A stretch of 60,748 bases of DNA from an uncultured Alphaproteobacteria bacterium (GCA_902826245.1 CADEEA010000013.1:1-60748); one strand, 5' to 3'; shown: positions 32,456 to 43,051, numbered from the stretch's first letter. Numbers and translations: made by a program. Notes: generated from the sequence alone by a model not told the origin.

Positions 32456-32737
32456 ATGGCAACCCTCACTGTGCGCAACATCCCCGATGATCAGCACGCC
32501 GCCCTGCGCGTGCGAGCGGCCCAGGCAGGCCGCTCTATGGAGGAGGAGGTGCGCGTGATGATCGCTGAGGCGGTGGCGAACGAAAACCTCTCGGACGAAG
32601 CCATTCGGGCGGACGTCGAGGCGCGCGTGGCCAAAGCGCAGGCAATGGTGCGCGAGATGTTTGGCGGCGAGTTGCCGAAGAATGCGGTCGATGAGTTTCT
32701 CGCCGAGCGCCGGGAAGCCGCGGAGCGCGGCGAGTGA
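32456..32737 (+). CDS. FitA/VapB-type ribbon-helix-helix antitoxin
   Basis: This 93-residue protein opens with the ribbon-helix-helix domain MATLTVRNIPDDQHAALRVR, then GRSMEEEVRVMIAEAV, as in FitA-like antitoxins. The C-terminal tail (AQAMVREMFGGELPKNAVDE) should occupy the toxin active site. It overlaps the toxin gene by four bases. The module sits between atpG and atpD. Confidence 0.88.
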   Translation: MATLTVRNIPDDQHAALRVRAAQAGRSMEEEVRVMIAEAVANENLSDEAIRADVEARVAKAQAMVREMFGGELPKNAVDEFLAERREAAERGE

Positions 32738-33098
32738 GAGTGTTTGACACTTCGGCGGTGATCGCGATCCTGTTCAGCGAGCCTGGCGCCGCCAAGGCTG
32801 CGAGCCTGTTGCCGTCGTCGACGATCTCCCTGGTCAATGTGACCGAGACGGTTGATGATTTCATCCGCCGCGGCCGAATCCAAGCCGACGCTGTGCGGGC
32901 GCTTTCAACCTTGGGCCTCGACTTCAAGCAGCCGGATGAAGAGCAAGCCCTACGTGCCGCGTCGCTGAAGCCGATGAAGGGACTGTCGCTGGGCGATCGG
33001 TTCTGCATCGCCTTGGCGCAGGCGCTTGGCGCGCCAATCGTGACGGCTGACCAGGCGTGGGCGCAGCACGCGTTGGGAGTGCGGCTGGAGTACATCCG

Positions 33099-33102
<4 letters not shown>
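32734..33102 (+). CDS. VapC-type PIN-domain ribonuclease toxin
   Basis: This 122-residue PIN protein starts at GTG 32734. The four acidic active-site positions are visible: Asp in VFDTSAVIAIL, Glu in NVTETVDDF, Asp in LSLGDRFCIALAQ and Asp in IVTADQAW. VapC toxins cleave tRNA or rRNA; the target is not readable here. Its stop overlaps the ATG of a third small ORF that resembles the antitoxin tail. Confidence 0.9.
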
Positions 33103-34748
<1,646 letters not shown>

Positions 34749-34749
<1 letters not shown>

Positions 34750-35213
34750 TGCCCGGAAGTCAATGCGAGCTAGCCGCGCGGTTGTTGGTGGAGGGTGCGC
34801 TCCCGACGATTCGTGGCGACGCGAGCGGGCCGCCAGTAGCGCCTGGACGGATTCTCAGCCCAGAGCAACGCGATCGCCTATCGCTGCCGAATTCGGGCAT
34901 GGCTTTTGTTTACGCCCAGGAGGCGGGAGAGCCGGTCTTTGCGCACCTACTTGGCTCGAATGCTGACATTTTCTTTTATGGCGGCGAGACGGTGAATGGC
35001 CTTGCGGTCGTTGATGGCGCTTTGAAAAAGGCGGGCGCGACACAGACCGACGATATCAAACATCCGCAGAAGCCCGGCCTACGCTCGCGCGAGTATCGCG
35101 TGGACTTTCCTAACGATCGTGTCGCCTTGATTGAAGTCGTTTATCCAACTGAACGCGACCAAGCCGACAAAGGTTTCTGGATTCGCGCGCGCGCGAATCA
35201 GCGAAGTCAGTGA
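34749..35213 (+). CDS. Hypothetical protein between atpD and atpC
   Basis: This 154-residue soluble protein starts at ATG 34749, which overlaps the atpD stop (TAATG). It has no signal peptide, membrane segment or recognisable domain. Its stop is inside the GTGAG just before atpC. Codon use is less biased than in the atp genes. It appears to be a passenger gene. Confidence 0.6.
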
Positions 35214-35233
35214 GTCTCACGAGGCTGCCATCC

Positions 35234-35635
35234 ATGACCGATAAACTGAACTTCGCACTAGTGTCGCCCGAGCGGGAGTTGTTCCACGGCGAGGTTGACC
35301 ATGTTGTTGTACCCGGCGCGGAGGGCGAGTTTGGAGTATCGCCCAACCATGCCCCAGTGATGAGCGTTATCAAGCCAGGCGCGCTGAAAGTAATGCATGA
35401 CGGCCAGGTGCGGCGCATCTTCGTCAATGGCGGCTTCGCTGACGTGACGCCGGATGGACTCACCGTCCTGGCCGAGGACGCCGTTGATCTTGCCGATATT
35501 GATGTCGCACAGCTCGAGCAAGATCTGAAGAACGCCGGTGACGACGTTCGTGATGCCTCCGGCGACGCTCAGCGGGAAGCGGCGGCGCGCAGGCTAGCGC
35601 GGCTCGAAGGCGTCAAGGCGGCGCTGGCGCGTTAG
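35234..35635 (+). CDS. atpC: ATP synthase F1 subunit epsilon
   Basis: This 133-residue protein begins LNFALVSPERELFHGEVDHV and has VVPGAEGEFGVSPNHAPVMS, the conserved beta-sandwich of epsilon, followed by the two-helix C-terminal part. ATG 35234 with GAGG nine bases upstream is preferred over GTG 35210. It is the last gene of the operon and is followed at once by two hairpin repeats. Confidence 0.94.
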   Translation: MTDKLNFALVSPERELFHGEVDHVVVPGAEGEFGVSPNHAPVMSVIKPGALKVMHDGQVRRIFVNGGFADVTPDGLTVLAEDAVDLADIDVAQLEQDLKNAGDDVRDASGDAQREAAARRLARLEGVKAALAR

Positions 35636-35637
35636 TC

Positions 35638-35712
35638 TAGTGTGGCGAATCTGAAATTCGCAAGATCATGATGGCGAGCGCTGAGCGAATTTCAGATTCA
35701 TCAGCCACACTA
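35638..35712. repeat. Hairpin repeat unit 1 after atpC
   Basis: The left arm TAGTGTGGC + GAATCTGAAATTCGC (35638-35661) pairs with GCGAATTTCAGATTC (35685) and GCCACACTA (35704-35712). The only interruption is a four-base bulge ATCA on the right arm. It starts two bases after the atpC stop and may also end transcription. Confidence 0.75.
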
Positions 35713-35725
35713 TAACCTATTGATT

Positions 35726-35803
35726 CTAGTGTCCCTGATGGATTTGAAGTTCGCATCGCGCGCGATCCAAATGACTGTGCGAACTTCAAATCCGGGACAC
35801 TAG
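35726..35803. repeat. Hairpin repeat unit 2 after atpC
   Basis: The left arm CTAGTGTCCC-TGAT-GGATTTGAAGTTCGCA pairs with TGCGAACTTCAAATCC (35778) and GGGACACTAG (35794). It has the same plan as unit 1, with the TGAT bulge on the opposite arm. Arm bases differ in a compensated way (TGGC/GCCA against TCCC/GGGA). Confidence 0.75.
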
Positions 35804-35861
35804 AGCAGGGCAAACCCAGCAATCGCCTTGTTGGCCCCAAGCAGCGCGGTAGGGTGCCGTT

Positions 35862-36824
35862 ATGCTTCCCCACCCCCAACTCTGGCCGGCCTGGATCGGC
35901 GCCATCGGTGGCTTTGCGATTATCGCGTGGTTGAGTTGGCGCTTGTGGCGCGGCTGGGACAAGCACGCGCCGCGTCGGCCTTGGATTGCTCTTGGCGCGC
36001 TGGCTTTGTTCGAAGCGGTGTATTGGGCGAACGTCTACGCTTGGCTGATAGAGCCTAGTCTGCTGGTGGTGCGCCGGGTCGAGATCGTTAGCGAACATTG
36101 GCGCGGGCCTCCGATTACCATCGCTGCGCTTGGGGACGTGCATGTGGGCGGCCCGCACGTCGATGTCGCGCGTGTGCAACGCATCGTTCGGCGCATCAAT
36201 GCGCTGAAGCCGGATCTTGTCGTGCTGCTTGGCGATTATGTGAACGGGCACGCGCCGCGCCTTGAGCGCAGCAACCGCGAGCAGCGCGACATCGCCGGGG
36301 CCATGGCGAGTTTTGCCGCGCTCGATGCGCCCCTCGGCGTCGTGGCCGTCATCGGCAATCACGATTTTTGGTACGACCGGAATGCAATCGTGGAAGCGCT
36401 CGAAGGCGCGGGTGTAGCGGTGTTGTGGAATAGGCATGTTGAGATTGGGCGTGGCGAAGGGACGTTTGTAGTGGCCGGTATTGCCGATGCCTGGACCGGC
36501 GAGCCCAACTTTGCCGCCTCGCTCGACGGCGCCCCGCCGAACGCCGACACGATCATGATCTCGCACAATCCCGACCCGTTTGCCGGGATGCCTCCAGGTC
36601 CCGCGCTGATGCTCGCCGCGCATTCCCATTGCGGTCAGGTGACGATCCCCCTCATCGGCAGACCTGTGTCAGTCGTACGCAACAGGAGCTATGAATGCCA
36701 CCTCGTGGAGGAGAATGGCCGCACCATGTACGTCACCGGCGGCATTGGTACGAGCGGATTGCCAGTGCGTTTCCTCGCCCCTCCCGAGATCGTATTGATC
36801 ACGCTGCGCGCCGCTCCGCGCTAA
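35862..36824 (+). CDS. Membrane-anchored metallophosphoesterase
   Basis: This 320-residue protein has two or three N-terminal hydrophobic helices, then a calcineurin-like phosphoesterase domain with all motifs: GDVHVGGPH, LLGDYVNGHA, GNHDFWYD, SHNPDPF and AHSHCGQV. It resembles YaeI-type enzymes that act on membrane lipids such as UDP-diacylglucosamine; that substrate is only a family suggestion. It ends overlapping the convergent hydrolase stop by three bases (CTAA). Confidence 0.9.
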   Translation: MLPHPQLWPAWIGAIGGFAIIAWLSWRLWRGWDKHAPRRPWIALGALALFEAVYWANVYAWLIEPSLLVVRRVEIVSEHWRGPPITIAALGDVHVGGPHVDVARVQRIVRRINALKPDLVVLLGDYVNGHAPRLERSNREQRDIAGAMASFAALDAPLGVVAVIGNHDFWYDRNAIVEALEGAGVAVLWNRHVEIGRGEGTFVVAGIADAWTGEPNFAASLDGAPPNADTIMISHNPDPFAGMPPGPALMLAAHSHCGQVTIPLIGRPVSVVRNRSYECHLVEENGRTMYVTGGIGTSGLPVRFLAPPEIVLITLRAAPR

Positions 36825-37684
36825 GCACCCGCGCTATCGCCCCAATTGAACAGCGAGAGCTGTTTGCGTTTGGCCCGCGGCGGCTTGGGCGCGATGTCGC
36901 GCGCTTCCAGCCATTGCAGCGTGAGGTCAGCCACGTCGCGAGCCTCCGGTTCGCCGATGAGCCAATGGCTCATCTCGGGGAATTGGTGGAAGTGGGCTTG
37001 GCCCTCGGGGAAGCGCGCGACCACGCGGCGCACCGTGCTTGCGGAATTGACCCGGTCGCGCTCGCCAGCCAGCGCCAACACCGGCGCGGCGATTTTGTAG
37101 ACCGGCGCTTGCGAGGCCATCGAGGCGTCGAGCCACCATTGCACGGCCTCGCGGATGGCGCGCCCGCTCTCCGGGACGAAGCGGGCGAAGGCGCGCCGTG
37201 CATCGTCGCGCGAAAGCCGGTCCAAAGTGGTGGCGCGCGCAACCCTAAAATCCGGCGGCACGGCGCGGCGCCAATAATCACCAAGCATCGATAATCCGAA
37301 ATGATTGCCATGCTCGTCCAACGTGGTGGGCGGCACGCCCCAAGGCGCGGACGGCGCCAGCAGCACGAGGCCGGCGACTTCGGCTTGCGTCGCGGCGAGT
37401 TGTACAACCAAGCCACCAAGCGAATGGCCGGCGAGCACGGGTGGCGCGCGCAGACCCTTCGCGTATTGCGCGATCGCCTGGGCGTATTCCTTCAAACCGG
37501 TCTCAGACAACGCATCGAGATCGGCGCCGCGTTCATGATGGGGCAGGTTGGGGGCGTGGGTCTCGAAGCCGCGCGCCTCGAATGGCTCGCGAAACGCTTC
37601 GAAGGCCCAGCCGCCGCAGAAAGCGCCGTGTACGAATACGATCGGCGTCTTCGGCGATGCACCCGCCCTTGGGGGGCGCTTCAT
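36821..37684 (-). CDS. Alpha/beta hydrolase
   Basis: This 287-residue protein has an oxyanion motif IVFVHGAFCGGWAF, nucleophile Ser in LAGHSLGGLVVQLA, acid Asp in LALAGERDRVN and catalytic His in FPEMSHWLIGEP. It is a serine hydrolase of esterase/lipase type with unknown substrate. It shares stop-codon bases with the metallophosphoesterase gene and lies 42 bases downstream of rppH on the same strand, so it may be co-transcribed with that block. Confidence 0.88.
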   Translation of the reverse strand: MKRPPRAGASPKTPIVFVHGAFCGGWAFEAFREPFEARGFETHAPNLPHHERGADLDALSETGLKEYAQAIAQYAKGLRAPPVLAGHSLGGLVVQLAATQAEVAGLVLLAPSAPWGVPPTTLDEHGNHFGLSMLGDYWRRAVPPDFRVARATTLDRLSRDDARRAFARFVPESGRAIREAVQWWLDASMASQAPVYKIAAPVLALAGERDRVNSASTVRRVVARFPEGQAHFHQFPEMSHWLIGEPEARDVADLTLQWLEARDIAPKPPRAKRKQLSLFNWGDSAGA

Positions 37685-37726
37685 TCGGGAGCTGCCGTGG
37701 CGGCGCCCATTGGGCTGGCGATCATG

Positions 37727-38221
37727 TTAAACCCCCACGCTATATTTCTTAAAACGCTGGACCACTTGCTCGTACGTCGCCCGCTTGAACGGGATCACCA
37801 GACTAGGCGCTTGTTCGAGCGGCGCCCAGCGCCAATCGCTGAACTCGGGCGTGTGAGTATCGAGTTTGATGTCGGCGTCACGGCCTTTGAAGCGGAAGGC
37901 AAACCATTTCTGCCTCTGGCCTTTATAGCGCCCGCGTTGCTTCATTTTTGTGCGCAGATTTGTGGGAAATTCGTAATACAACCAGTCGGTCGTTTCTTCG
38001 AGCAGATCGACGTTGTTGGCAGTAACGCCGATTTCTTCCTCCATTTCGCGGTAGGCGCCGTCGCGCGGCGATTCGCCTTTGTCGACGCCGCCTTGCGGCA
38101 TCTGCCATTGGTAGGGCCCCTCAGCGCCGTTGCGCTTGCCCAAGAACACCAACCCATCGCGTTGAAACAGCGCCAGGCCAACATTGGGGCGAAAGAGTTT
38201 TGGGTCCGGCCGTTCGATCAT
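37727..38221 (-). CDS. rppH: RNA pyrophosphohydrolase
   Basis: This 164-residue Nudix enzyme removes pyrophosphate from the 5' end of transcripts and so starts mRNA decay. The Nudix box is GGVDKGESPRDGAYREMEEE, followed by IG, and the family start RPNVGLALFQRDGLVFLGKR is clear. Its ATG overlaps the stop of the deacetylase gene (ATGA). The order ctpA, deacetylase, rppH is conserved in many alphaproteobacteria. Confidence 0.95.
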   Translation of the reverse strand: MIERPDPKLFRPNVGLALFQRDGLVFLGKRNGAEGPYQWQMPQGGVDKGESPRDGAYREMEEEIGVTANNVDLLEETTDWLYYEFPTNLRTKMKQRGRYKGQRQKWFAFRFKGRDADIKLDTHTPEFSDWRWAPLEQAPSLVIPFKRATYEQVVQRFKKYSVGV

Positions 38222-39363
38222 CGACGTGCGGCGCGTGCATTGAGCACCGCCGACACCGGGGCCAATTGATAGCCGCGCGACCCCACGTCGCGGGCCCAGC
38301 GTCCGACCTGCTCCATAGTGACTGGGTAAGCGAAGCCGGCGCCGATTGCGCTCTGATTCTGCAGCGCCAAGGCTTCCAAATTGAGCAATTGATCGTCGAT
38401 CGCGTCGGCTTCGCGACGGGCGTCTATGATGCGGTCTGCGGCGGTGCTGGTAAGCCCGGCGCGCTGCGCTTCGACGCTGAGCGCGGTGCGTTGGCCAATG
38501 CCCGAGGAGACGAAAGCAAGCCCGCGCCGACGCAGCGCTTGCACAATTGGCTGCGCGGCCTGCGCCGAAGTCGCGAAGCGCGCGCCTTGGTAATTGGTGA
38601 CGCCGAAATAGCCGGTCGCGCGTGACAACAATTGCTCGAGCCTGCTGGTGTTCTGCTGGGCGGAAGCGGACGCCAACAGGGTCTGTGGGCCGGTGTCGTC
38701 GGCATCAGGATCGAACGGCTCCATGGGCAGTTCGAGCAGCGTCTCGTGCCCGCGGGCGCGCGCACGGTCGATCCAGCTCTGCAAATTGCTCGAGTAGGGC
38801 ACGAACGAGAGCGTCACCTCGGGTGGCAATTCGTCGATGGCCTGCGTCGTTGCTGTGGCGTTGAAGCCGAGTCCGCCGACAACGATCGCCAGCATCGGTT
38901 TGCCGGCCTGGGCGGTGAAGGGGCGCGCATAGGCTTGAGCCGGCGTGCGCCCGTTGGCGGCGATGATTGGCAGCAGCCCGTTGGGGCCGGGTTCGGTCAA
39001 GCCGGCGATCGGCGCGCGGGGCAGTGGCGGCGCCGCCGGACGCGACGCTTCCGGCGTGTTGACCACGGCGACGCGCAATTGCCCGTCGCCCCCGACTTCA
39101 CCGATTTCAACGCCGGTGGTGGAAGGAAGGTCTGTGAGCTCGAAAAACTCCGCGTTCTCGTTTGCCTGTTCGAACGAAAGCCGCGGCGCACTCTCCGCCG
39201 ATGCCGTTGCCGGGGAAAGCGAGACCACGCGCTTTGGCCCCGCCGCATCGGGATCGCCAAAGATCTGGATCGCGAAGAACGCCGCGAGCAGCAGCGCCCC
39301 GCTCGCACCCAACGCTGCGAGGCGGTGATTGAGACCGGTTTTTTGTTTCAGCTTAGGCGCCAT
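38218..39363 (-). CDS. Divergent polysaccharide deacetylase family protein
   Basis: This 381-residue protein starts at ATG 39363 with GAGGG upstream. One N-terminal membrane anchor (ALGASGALLLAAFFAIQIFG) is followed by a low-complexity Pro/Ala-rich stretch of about 100 residues and the YibQ-like domain (KPMLAIVVGGLGFNATATTQ, LPPEVTLSFVPYS, GHETLLELPMEPFD). The family is related to polysaccharide deacetylases but lacks much of the metal site. It lies between ctpA and rppH and probably acts in the periplasm. Confidence 0.88.
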   Translation of the reverse strand: MAPKLKQKTGLNHRLAALGASGALLLAAFFAIQIFGDPDAAGPKRVVSLSPATASAESAPRLSFEQANENAEFFELTDLPSTTGVEIGEVGGDGQLRVAVVNTPEASRPAAPPLPRAPIAGLTEPGPNGLLPIIAANGRTPAQAYARPFTAQAGKPMLAIVVGGLGFNATATTQAIDELPPEVTLSFVPYSSNLQSWIDRARARGHETLLELPMEPFDPDADDTGPQTLLASASAQQNTSRLEQLLSRATGYFGVTNYQGARFATSAQAAQPIVQALRRRGLAFVSSGIGQRTALSVEAQRAGLTSTAADRIIDARREADAIDDQLLNLEALALQNQSAIGAGFAYPVTMEQVGRWARDVGSRGYQLAPVSAVLNARAARR

Positions 39364-39490
39364 GCCGGCCCTCGCAGGCAAGCGCATAGCCGTGCGTGCG
39401 TGCGCGAATCATCAAGCGAACATCGCTCAATTCGCGCGCCCAGTCACTAGCGCGATTCTGTCATTAACCTGTGTTGACGAAAGAGAAAAA

Positions 39491-40792
39491 TCAGCCTGCG
39501 CGGGCGCGCAATCGTTGCGCGACCAAGCCTTGGCGCAGGAAGTCCGTGGCGCGGCGCAATTGATAATCCTCGTCCTGGTCCCAGTCGGCGGGAGGCTGAT
39601 CGTCAGGCACGTGCGGCGCGCGTCGTTGCGCTCCTGAATCGTTGTCGAGCGCATTGGGAAGGTCGGCTTCCGATATCCCTAGCCGTTGCAGCCGCGCTGC
39701 GTCCACGCGTTGGGCCGCGACCTCCATGTCTGGCTCAATGCCCGCGCCTTGGATCGAGCGTCCGGCCGGCGTGTAATAACGCTGCGTCGTCAGCCGTAGT
39801 GCGCCGTCGCGTCCGCCATTGATCGGGATCAAAGTCTGGACCGAGCCTTTGCCGAACGAAGTCGTGCCGACAATAAGCGCGCGATTGCGGTCCTGCAGGG
39901 CGCCGGCGACGATCTCTGCCGCTGAGGCGGAAGCGCCGTCGATCAGCACCGCCATTGGCACGCCGGCGAGGTCGTCGCCCCGGCGCGCATTGCGGCGCTC
40001 ATCGGAATGGCGCCCGCGTGTGGAGACAACTTCCCCGCCGTCGAGAAAGGCGTCGGACACATCCACCGCTTGTTCCAGCAGCCCGCCCGGATTGCGGCGC
40101 AGATCAAGTACGACGCCGCGCAAGCGCCCGCCCATATCGCGCTTCACGCCGCGGATGGCGTCTTGCAACATGGAACTGGTGCGCTCGTTGAAAGTCGAGA
40201 TACGGATTACTCCGATGTCGCCGCCTTCGACCCGCCACGTCACGGCGCGAACATTGATCACTTCACGACGCAAGGTTACGTCGAAAGAATCGACCCCTTC
40301 GCGAGCGATGGTGATGGTGATGTCGGTTCCGGGATCGCCGCGCATGCGCTGAACCGCCTCGTTCAAGGTGAGGCCGACAATGCTCTGGCCGCCGATAGCG
40401 ATCAAATAATCGCCCGCTTGCACGCCTGCGCGCGCCGCCGGGGTTTCGTCGATCGGGCTGACCACGCGGACCACGCCATCTTCGCTGGTCACTTCAATGC
40501 CGAGGCCGCCGTATTCGCCCCGCGTGGTCACCTGCATCTCGCGATACTCGGCGGGGTCCATGTACGAGGAGTGTGGGTCGAGCGAAGCGAGCATGCCCTG
40601 GATGGCGCCCTGCATCGCTTTGCGCTCATCGACCTCGACCACATAATCGTGCTCCACGCGCGCCAGCACGTCGGCGAAGAGGTCGAGCGGGGGGTAGCGG
40701 TCGCGGTCCCCATTGTCGGTCGCCGACCAGGCCAGCGCGCCGACGCATGCCGCCAAGCCGACCAGCGGCGCTGCTACCCAGGCTAGGCGCAT
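39491..40792 (-). CDS. ctpA: C-terminal processing protease, S41 family
   Basis: This 433-residue protein starts at ATG 40792 (MRLAWVAAPLVGLAACVGAL), a signal or anchor sequence. A PDZ domain follows (TRGEYGGLGIEVTSEDGVVR, AGDYLIAIGGQSI). The catalytic Ser is in DGASASAAEIVAGAL and the Lys in TSFGKGSVQT. It is expected to process periplasmic proteins, possibly cell-wall hydrolases; the adjacent EnvC-like gene fits. The longer upstream frame overlaps that gene and is not used. Confidence 0.93.
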   Translation of the reverse strand: MRLAWVAAPLVGLAACVGALAWSATDNGDRDRYPPLDLFADVLARVEHDYVVEVDERKAMQGAIQGMLASLDPHSSYMDPAEYREMQVTTRGEYGGLGIEVTSEDGVVRVVSPIDETPAARAGVQAGDYLIAIGGQSIVGLTLNEAVQRMRGDPGTDITITIAREGVDSFDVTLRREVINVRAVTWRVEGGDIGVIRISTFNERTSSMLQDAIRGVKRDMGGRLRGVVLDLRRNPGGLLEQAVDVSDAFLDGGEVVSTRGRHSDERRNARRGDDLAGVPMAVLIDGASASAAEIVAGALQDRNRALIVGTTSFGKGSVQTLIPINGGRDGALRLTTQRYYTPAGRSIQGAGIEPDMEVAAQRVDAARLQRLGISEADLPNALDNDSGAQRRAPHVPDDQPPADWDQDEDYQLRRATDFLRQGLVAQRLRARAG

Positions 40793-40842
40793 GTGTGTCA
40801 CTCCAGCAGCGCGCTGCGCGCGCCCTCCAAACCGGTCCGGCT

Positions 40843-41979
40843 CTAGCCTGCACGCATATTTCGCTGCGCTGCAAGCCCTTGCGCGGTCAGCCAGCGTCCC
40901 GGATCGACCGGCTGCCCGTTGCGCCTGACTTCTACATACAATTCCGGCGCCGGCGTGTCGGCCCCCGGCATTTCGCCAATGTGTTGGCCGGCGCGCACAG
41001 ATTCGCCCACCCTGGCTGAAATGGTCCCCAGCCCCGTGAGCACTAGAGCGTAGCCTCCGTCCAGGTTCAGGATCAAGACTTGTCCGTAGCTGCGGAACGG
41101 CCCGGCGTAGGCCACTCGCCCGGCGGCAGGCGCCAGGACCGCTGCGCTGGCCAGGGTTTGCAGGGCGACGCCCTGGGAAGCCGGCCCGCCAGCGCTGCGG
41201 GCGCCAAAACCCCGGACGATCCGCCCGGACGCAGGCGCCAGCCAACTGGCGGGTACAACGCTCGGGCCGCCGCTTCCGCGACGGACAGCGGCGGGTTGAA
41301 CGCGGGCGGCCAAGTCCCGCAGCGACTGTGCTTGGCTCGCAAGCTGGCGCGAGCGGCGTTCCGCGGTGGTCGCGTCGTTGATCAGGGCCGTTTGCGCGCG
41401 GCGCCGCTGCGCCAGCAATGCTGAGAGTTCGCGGCGTTCGATTTCGATCGAAGCCTGCGCCTCGGCAAGGATGGCGCGTTCTCGATCGGTCTCCTCTGAC
41501 AGCGCCCGCGCCCCCGCGACCGCGCTGGCGCTGTAGCGTTCCGCCTGAGCCAGAGAGGGGGCGGCTGCGCGAGCGAAGGTTGTCCCGCGAACCGCGCCGA
41601 GTTCGGCGCGGCGATTGTTGAACGCCGCTAGGATGACGGCGTTTTCAAACGCTTGACGAGAGCGTTGTTGGCTCACGCTGTTGGCTTCGATTTGGTGGCT
41701 GAGCGCGGCGAGGCGCTGCTCGGATGCGGCCGCGGCTGATTCGGCCTCGTGTCGGCGACGCTCGGCGGCGGTCAGACGCGCGTCGAGCGTCGAAACTTCC
41801 TGCTGTGCTGCGGCAGCCTCTGTTCGCAGGCGCTCTGCGCGCGTGCTTTCGGCGCGGCGATCCCGCTCAACCTGGGCTAGGCTGCGGTTTTGGGCGTCGG
41901 CGGGGGCCGACGCAAATGTCGCGAGCGCCCCAGCCGCTAACGCGACAAGGACGCGGGCGCGTTGTGCGCCTTGAGCCAT
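40843..41979 (-). CDS. envC: EnvC-like murein hydrolase activator
   Basis: This 378-residue protein has a signal peptide (LVALAAGALATFASAPADAQ), a long coiled coil (about residues 30-230, rich in Ala, Glu, Arg and Gln) and a C-terminal LytM-like domain. That domain lacks the zinc ligands: the usual HxxxD is replaced in ASQGVALQT and the HxH by ELYVEVRRNG. It should therefore activate amidases rather than cut peptidoglycan, as EnvC does. It is upstream of ctpA on the same strand. Confidence 0.9.
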   Translation of the reverse strand: MAQGAQRARVLVALAAGALATFASAPADAQNRSLAQVERDRRAESTRAERLRTEAAAAQQEVSTLDARLTAAERRRHEAESAAAASEQRLAALSHQIEANSVSQQRSRQAFENAVILAAFNNRRAELGAVRGTTFARAAAPSLAQAERYSASAVAGARALSEETDRERAILAEAQASIEIERRELSALLAQRRRAQTALINDATTAERRSRQLASQAQSLRDLAARVQPAAVRRGSGGPSVVPASWLAPASGRIVRGFGARSAGGPASQGVALQTLASAAVLAPAAGRVAYAGPFRSYGQVLILNLDGGYALVLTGLGTISARVGESVRAGQHIGEMPGADTPAPELYVEVRRNGQPVDPGRWLTAQGLAAQRNMRAG

Positions 41980-42003
41980 TTTTCACCATACCGTCCGGAA
42001 TCT

Positions 42004-42474
42004 TCAGTCCCGGTGGTAGGGAGTAGAGCACAAGATCGTCATGGCCCGGTAAATTTGCTCGCAAATCATCACGCGGACCAAGCGGTGTGGCCAAGTTTGA
42101 CGGCCAAAAGCGAGCTTCTCATCAGCATTATCCTTAACGCTTTGCGACACCCCGCTGGCGCCGCCAATCCAGAACACGGCGCTCGCCTGGCCGTCGTCGC
42201 GCCAGCGCGCCAGCTTTTCCGCGAGTTGGCGCGAAGTCCATTCCGCACCGCGTTCGTCGAGCAGGATTTTGCGCGCGTCGTCCGGCGTGGCGCGGTAGAG
42301 CGCGCTCGCCTCGGCGCGCGGGTCGCTGGGCGGCTTGGCTTCCACTTCAACGATCTCGACCGACTTGAATCCGATCTGGCGGCCCTGCGTCGCGGCGCGT
42401 GTGATGTAGTCAGCGGCGAGCGCCGCTTCCGGGCTGTCGCGCAAACGACCGATCGCGGCGATGGCGATTTTCAC
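42004..42474 (-). CDS. rlmH: 23S rRNA pseudouridine-1915 N3-methyltransferase
   Basis: This 156-residue SPOUT methyltransferase starts at GTG 42474. It has the family start MKIAIAAIGRLRDSPE, the LDERGAEWTSRQLAEKL segment, FWIGGASGVSQSVK and the C-terminal knot RVMICEQIYRAMTILCSTPY, ending HRD. RlmH modifies assembled 70S ribosomes. A palindromic repeat separates it from rsfS, its usual partner. Confidence 0.96.
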   Translation of the reverse strand: MKIAIAAIGRLRDSPEAALAADYITRAATQGRQIGFKSVEIVEVEAKPPSDPRAEASALYRATPDDARKILLDERGAEWTSRQLAEKLARWRDDGQASAVFWIGGASGVSQSVKDNADEKLAFGRQTWPHRLVRVMICEQIYRAMTILCSTPYHRD

Positions 42475-42495
42475 CGGTTGTGCGGTTCGCCGACC

Positions 42496-42625
42496 ATCTC
42501 CCCTTGAGGGGAGAGGGTGTCGCGAAGCGACGGGTGAGGGGAACGCGCTCTATCCTGAGAGGCCACAAACCCCTCATCCGGCCCTACGGGCCACCTTCTC
42601 CCCTCAAGGGGAGAAGGAAGTTGTT
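42496..42625. repeat. Composite C/G-rich palindromic repeat between rlmH and rsfS
   Basis: Two hairpin modules face each other: ATCTCCCCTTGAGGGGAGA with TCGCGAAGCGA, and CGGCCCTACGGGCC with TTCTCCCCTCAAGGGGAGAA. A variable spacer lies between. The same two-module plan occurs at 44594-44735. Confidence 0.75.
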
Positions 42626-42646
42626 CAATATTGGCGAACAGGAAGC

Positions 42647-43051
42647 TCAACTCACCAGCGGCGTCGGCCCGGGCCCTGCGGCCCAGATTTTCTCGATATT
42701 GTAGAAGGCGCGCACCTCGGGGCGGAACAGGTGCACGACGACGTCACCGCCATCGACCAGCACCCAGTCGCATTGCGGCATGCCCTCGACGCGTACGTCG
42801 CTCAGCCCCGCTTCCTTCAGCTTGCGCATGACGTGATCTGCCAGCGCGCCGACATGGCGCGCCGAGCGGCCAGAAGCCACCACCAGCATATCGGCGAAGG
42901 AGGATTTTCCACGAATGTCGATGGCGAGTATTTCCTCGGCCTTGTCGTCCTCAAGCGAAGCGAGAACGAGCCGTGTGGCGGCGTCGACATCGATGCCCGT
43001 ATGGCGCGGGCGGGAGCTTGCGGCTTTGGGCGCGGCCGGAGCGCGTTTCAT
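42647..43051 (-). CDS. rsfS: Ribosome silencing factor
   Basis: This 134-residue protein binds L14 of the large ribosomal subunit and blocks subunit joining. It has ASLEDDKAEEILAIDIRGKS, ADMLVVASGRSARHVGALAD and GMPQCDWVLVDGGDVVVHLF, ending with the FRPEVRAFYNIEKIWA motif. It follows nadD by 51 bases, the usual order. Confidence 0.96.
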   Translation of the reverse strand: MKRAPAAPKAASSRPRHTGIDVDAATRLVLASLEDDKAEEILAIDIRGKSSFADMLVVASGRSARHVGALADHVMRKLKEAGLSDVRVEGMPQCDWVLVDGGDVVVHLFRPEVRAFYNIEKIWAAGPGPTPLVS

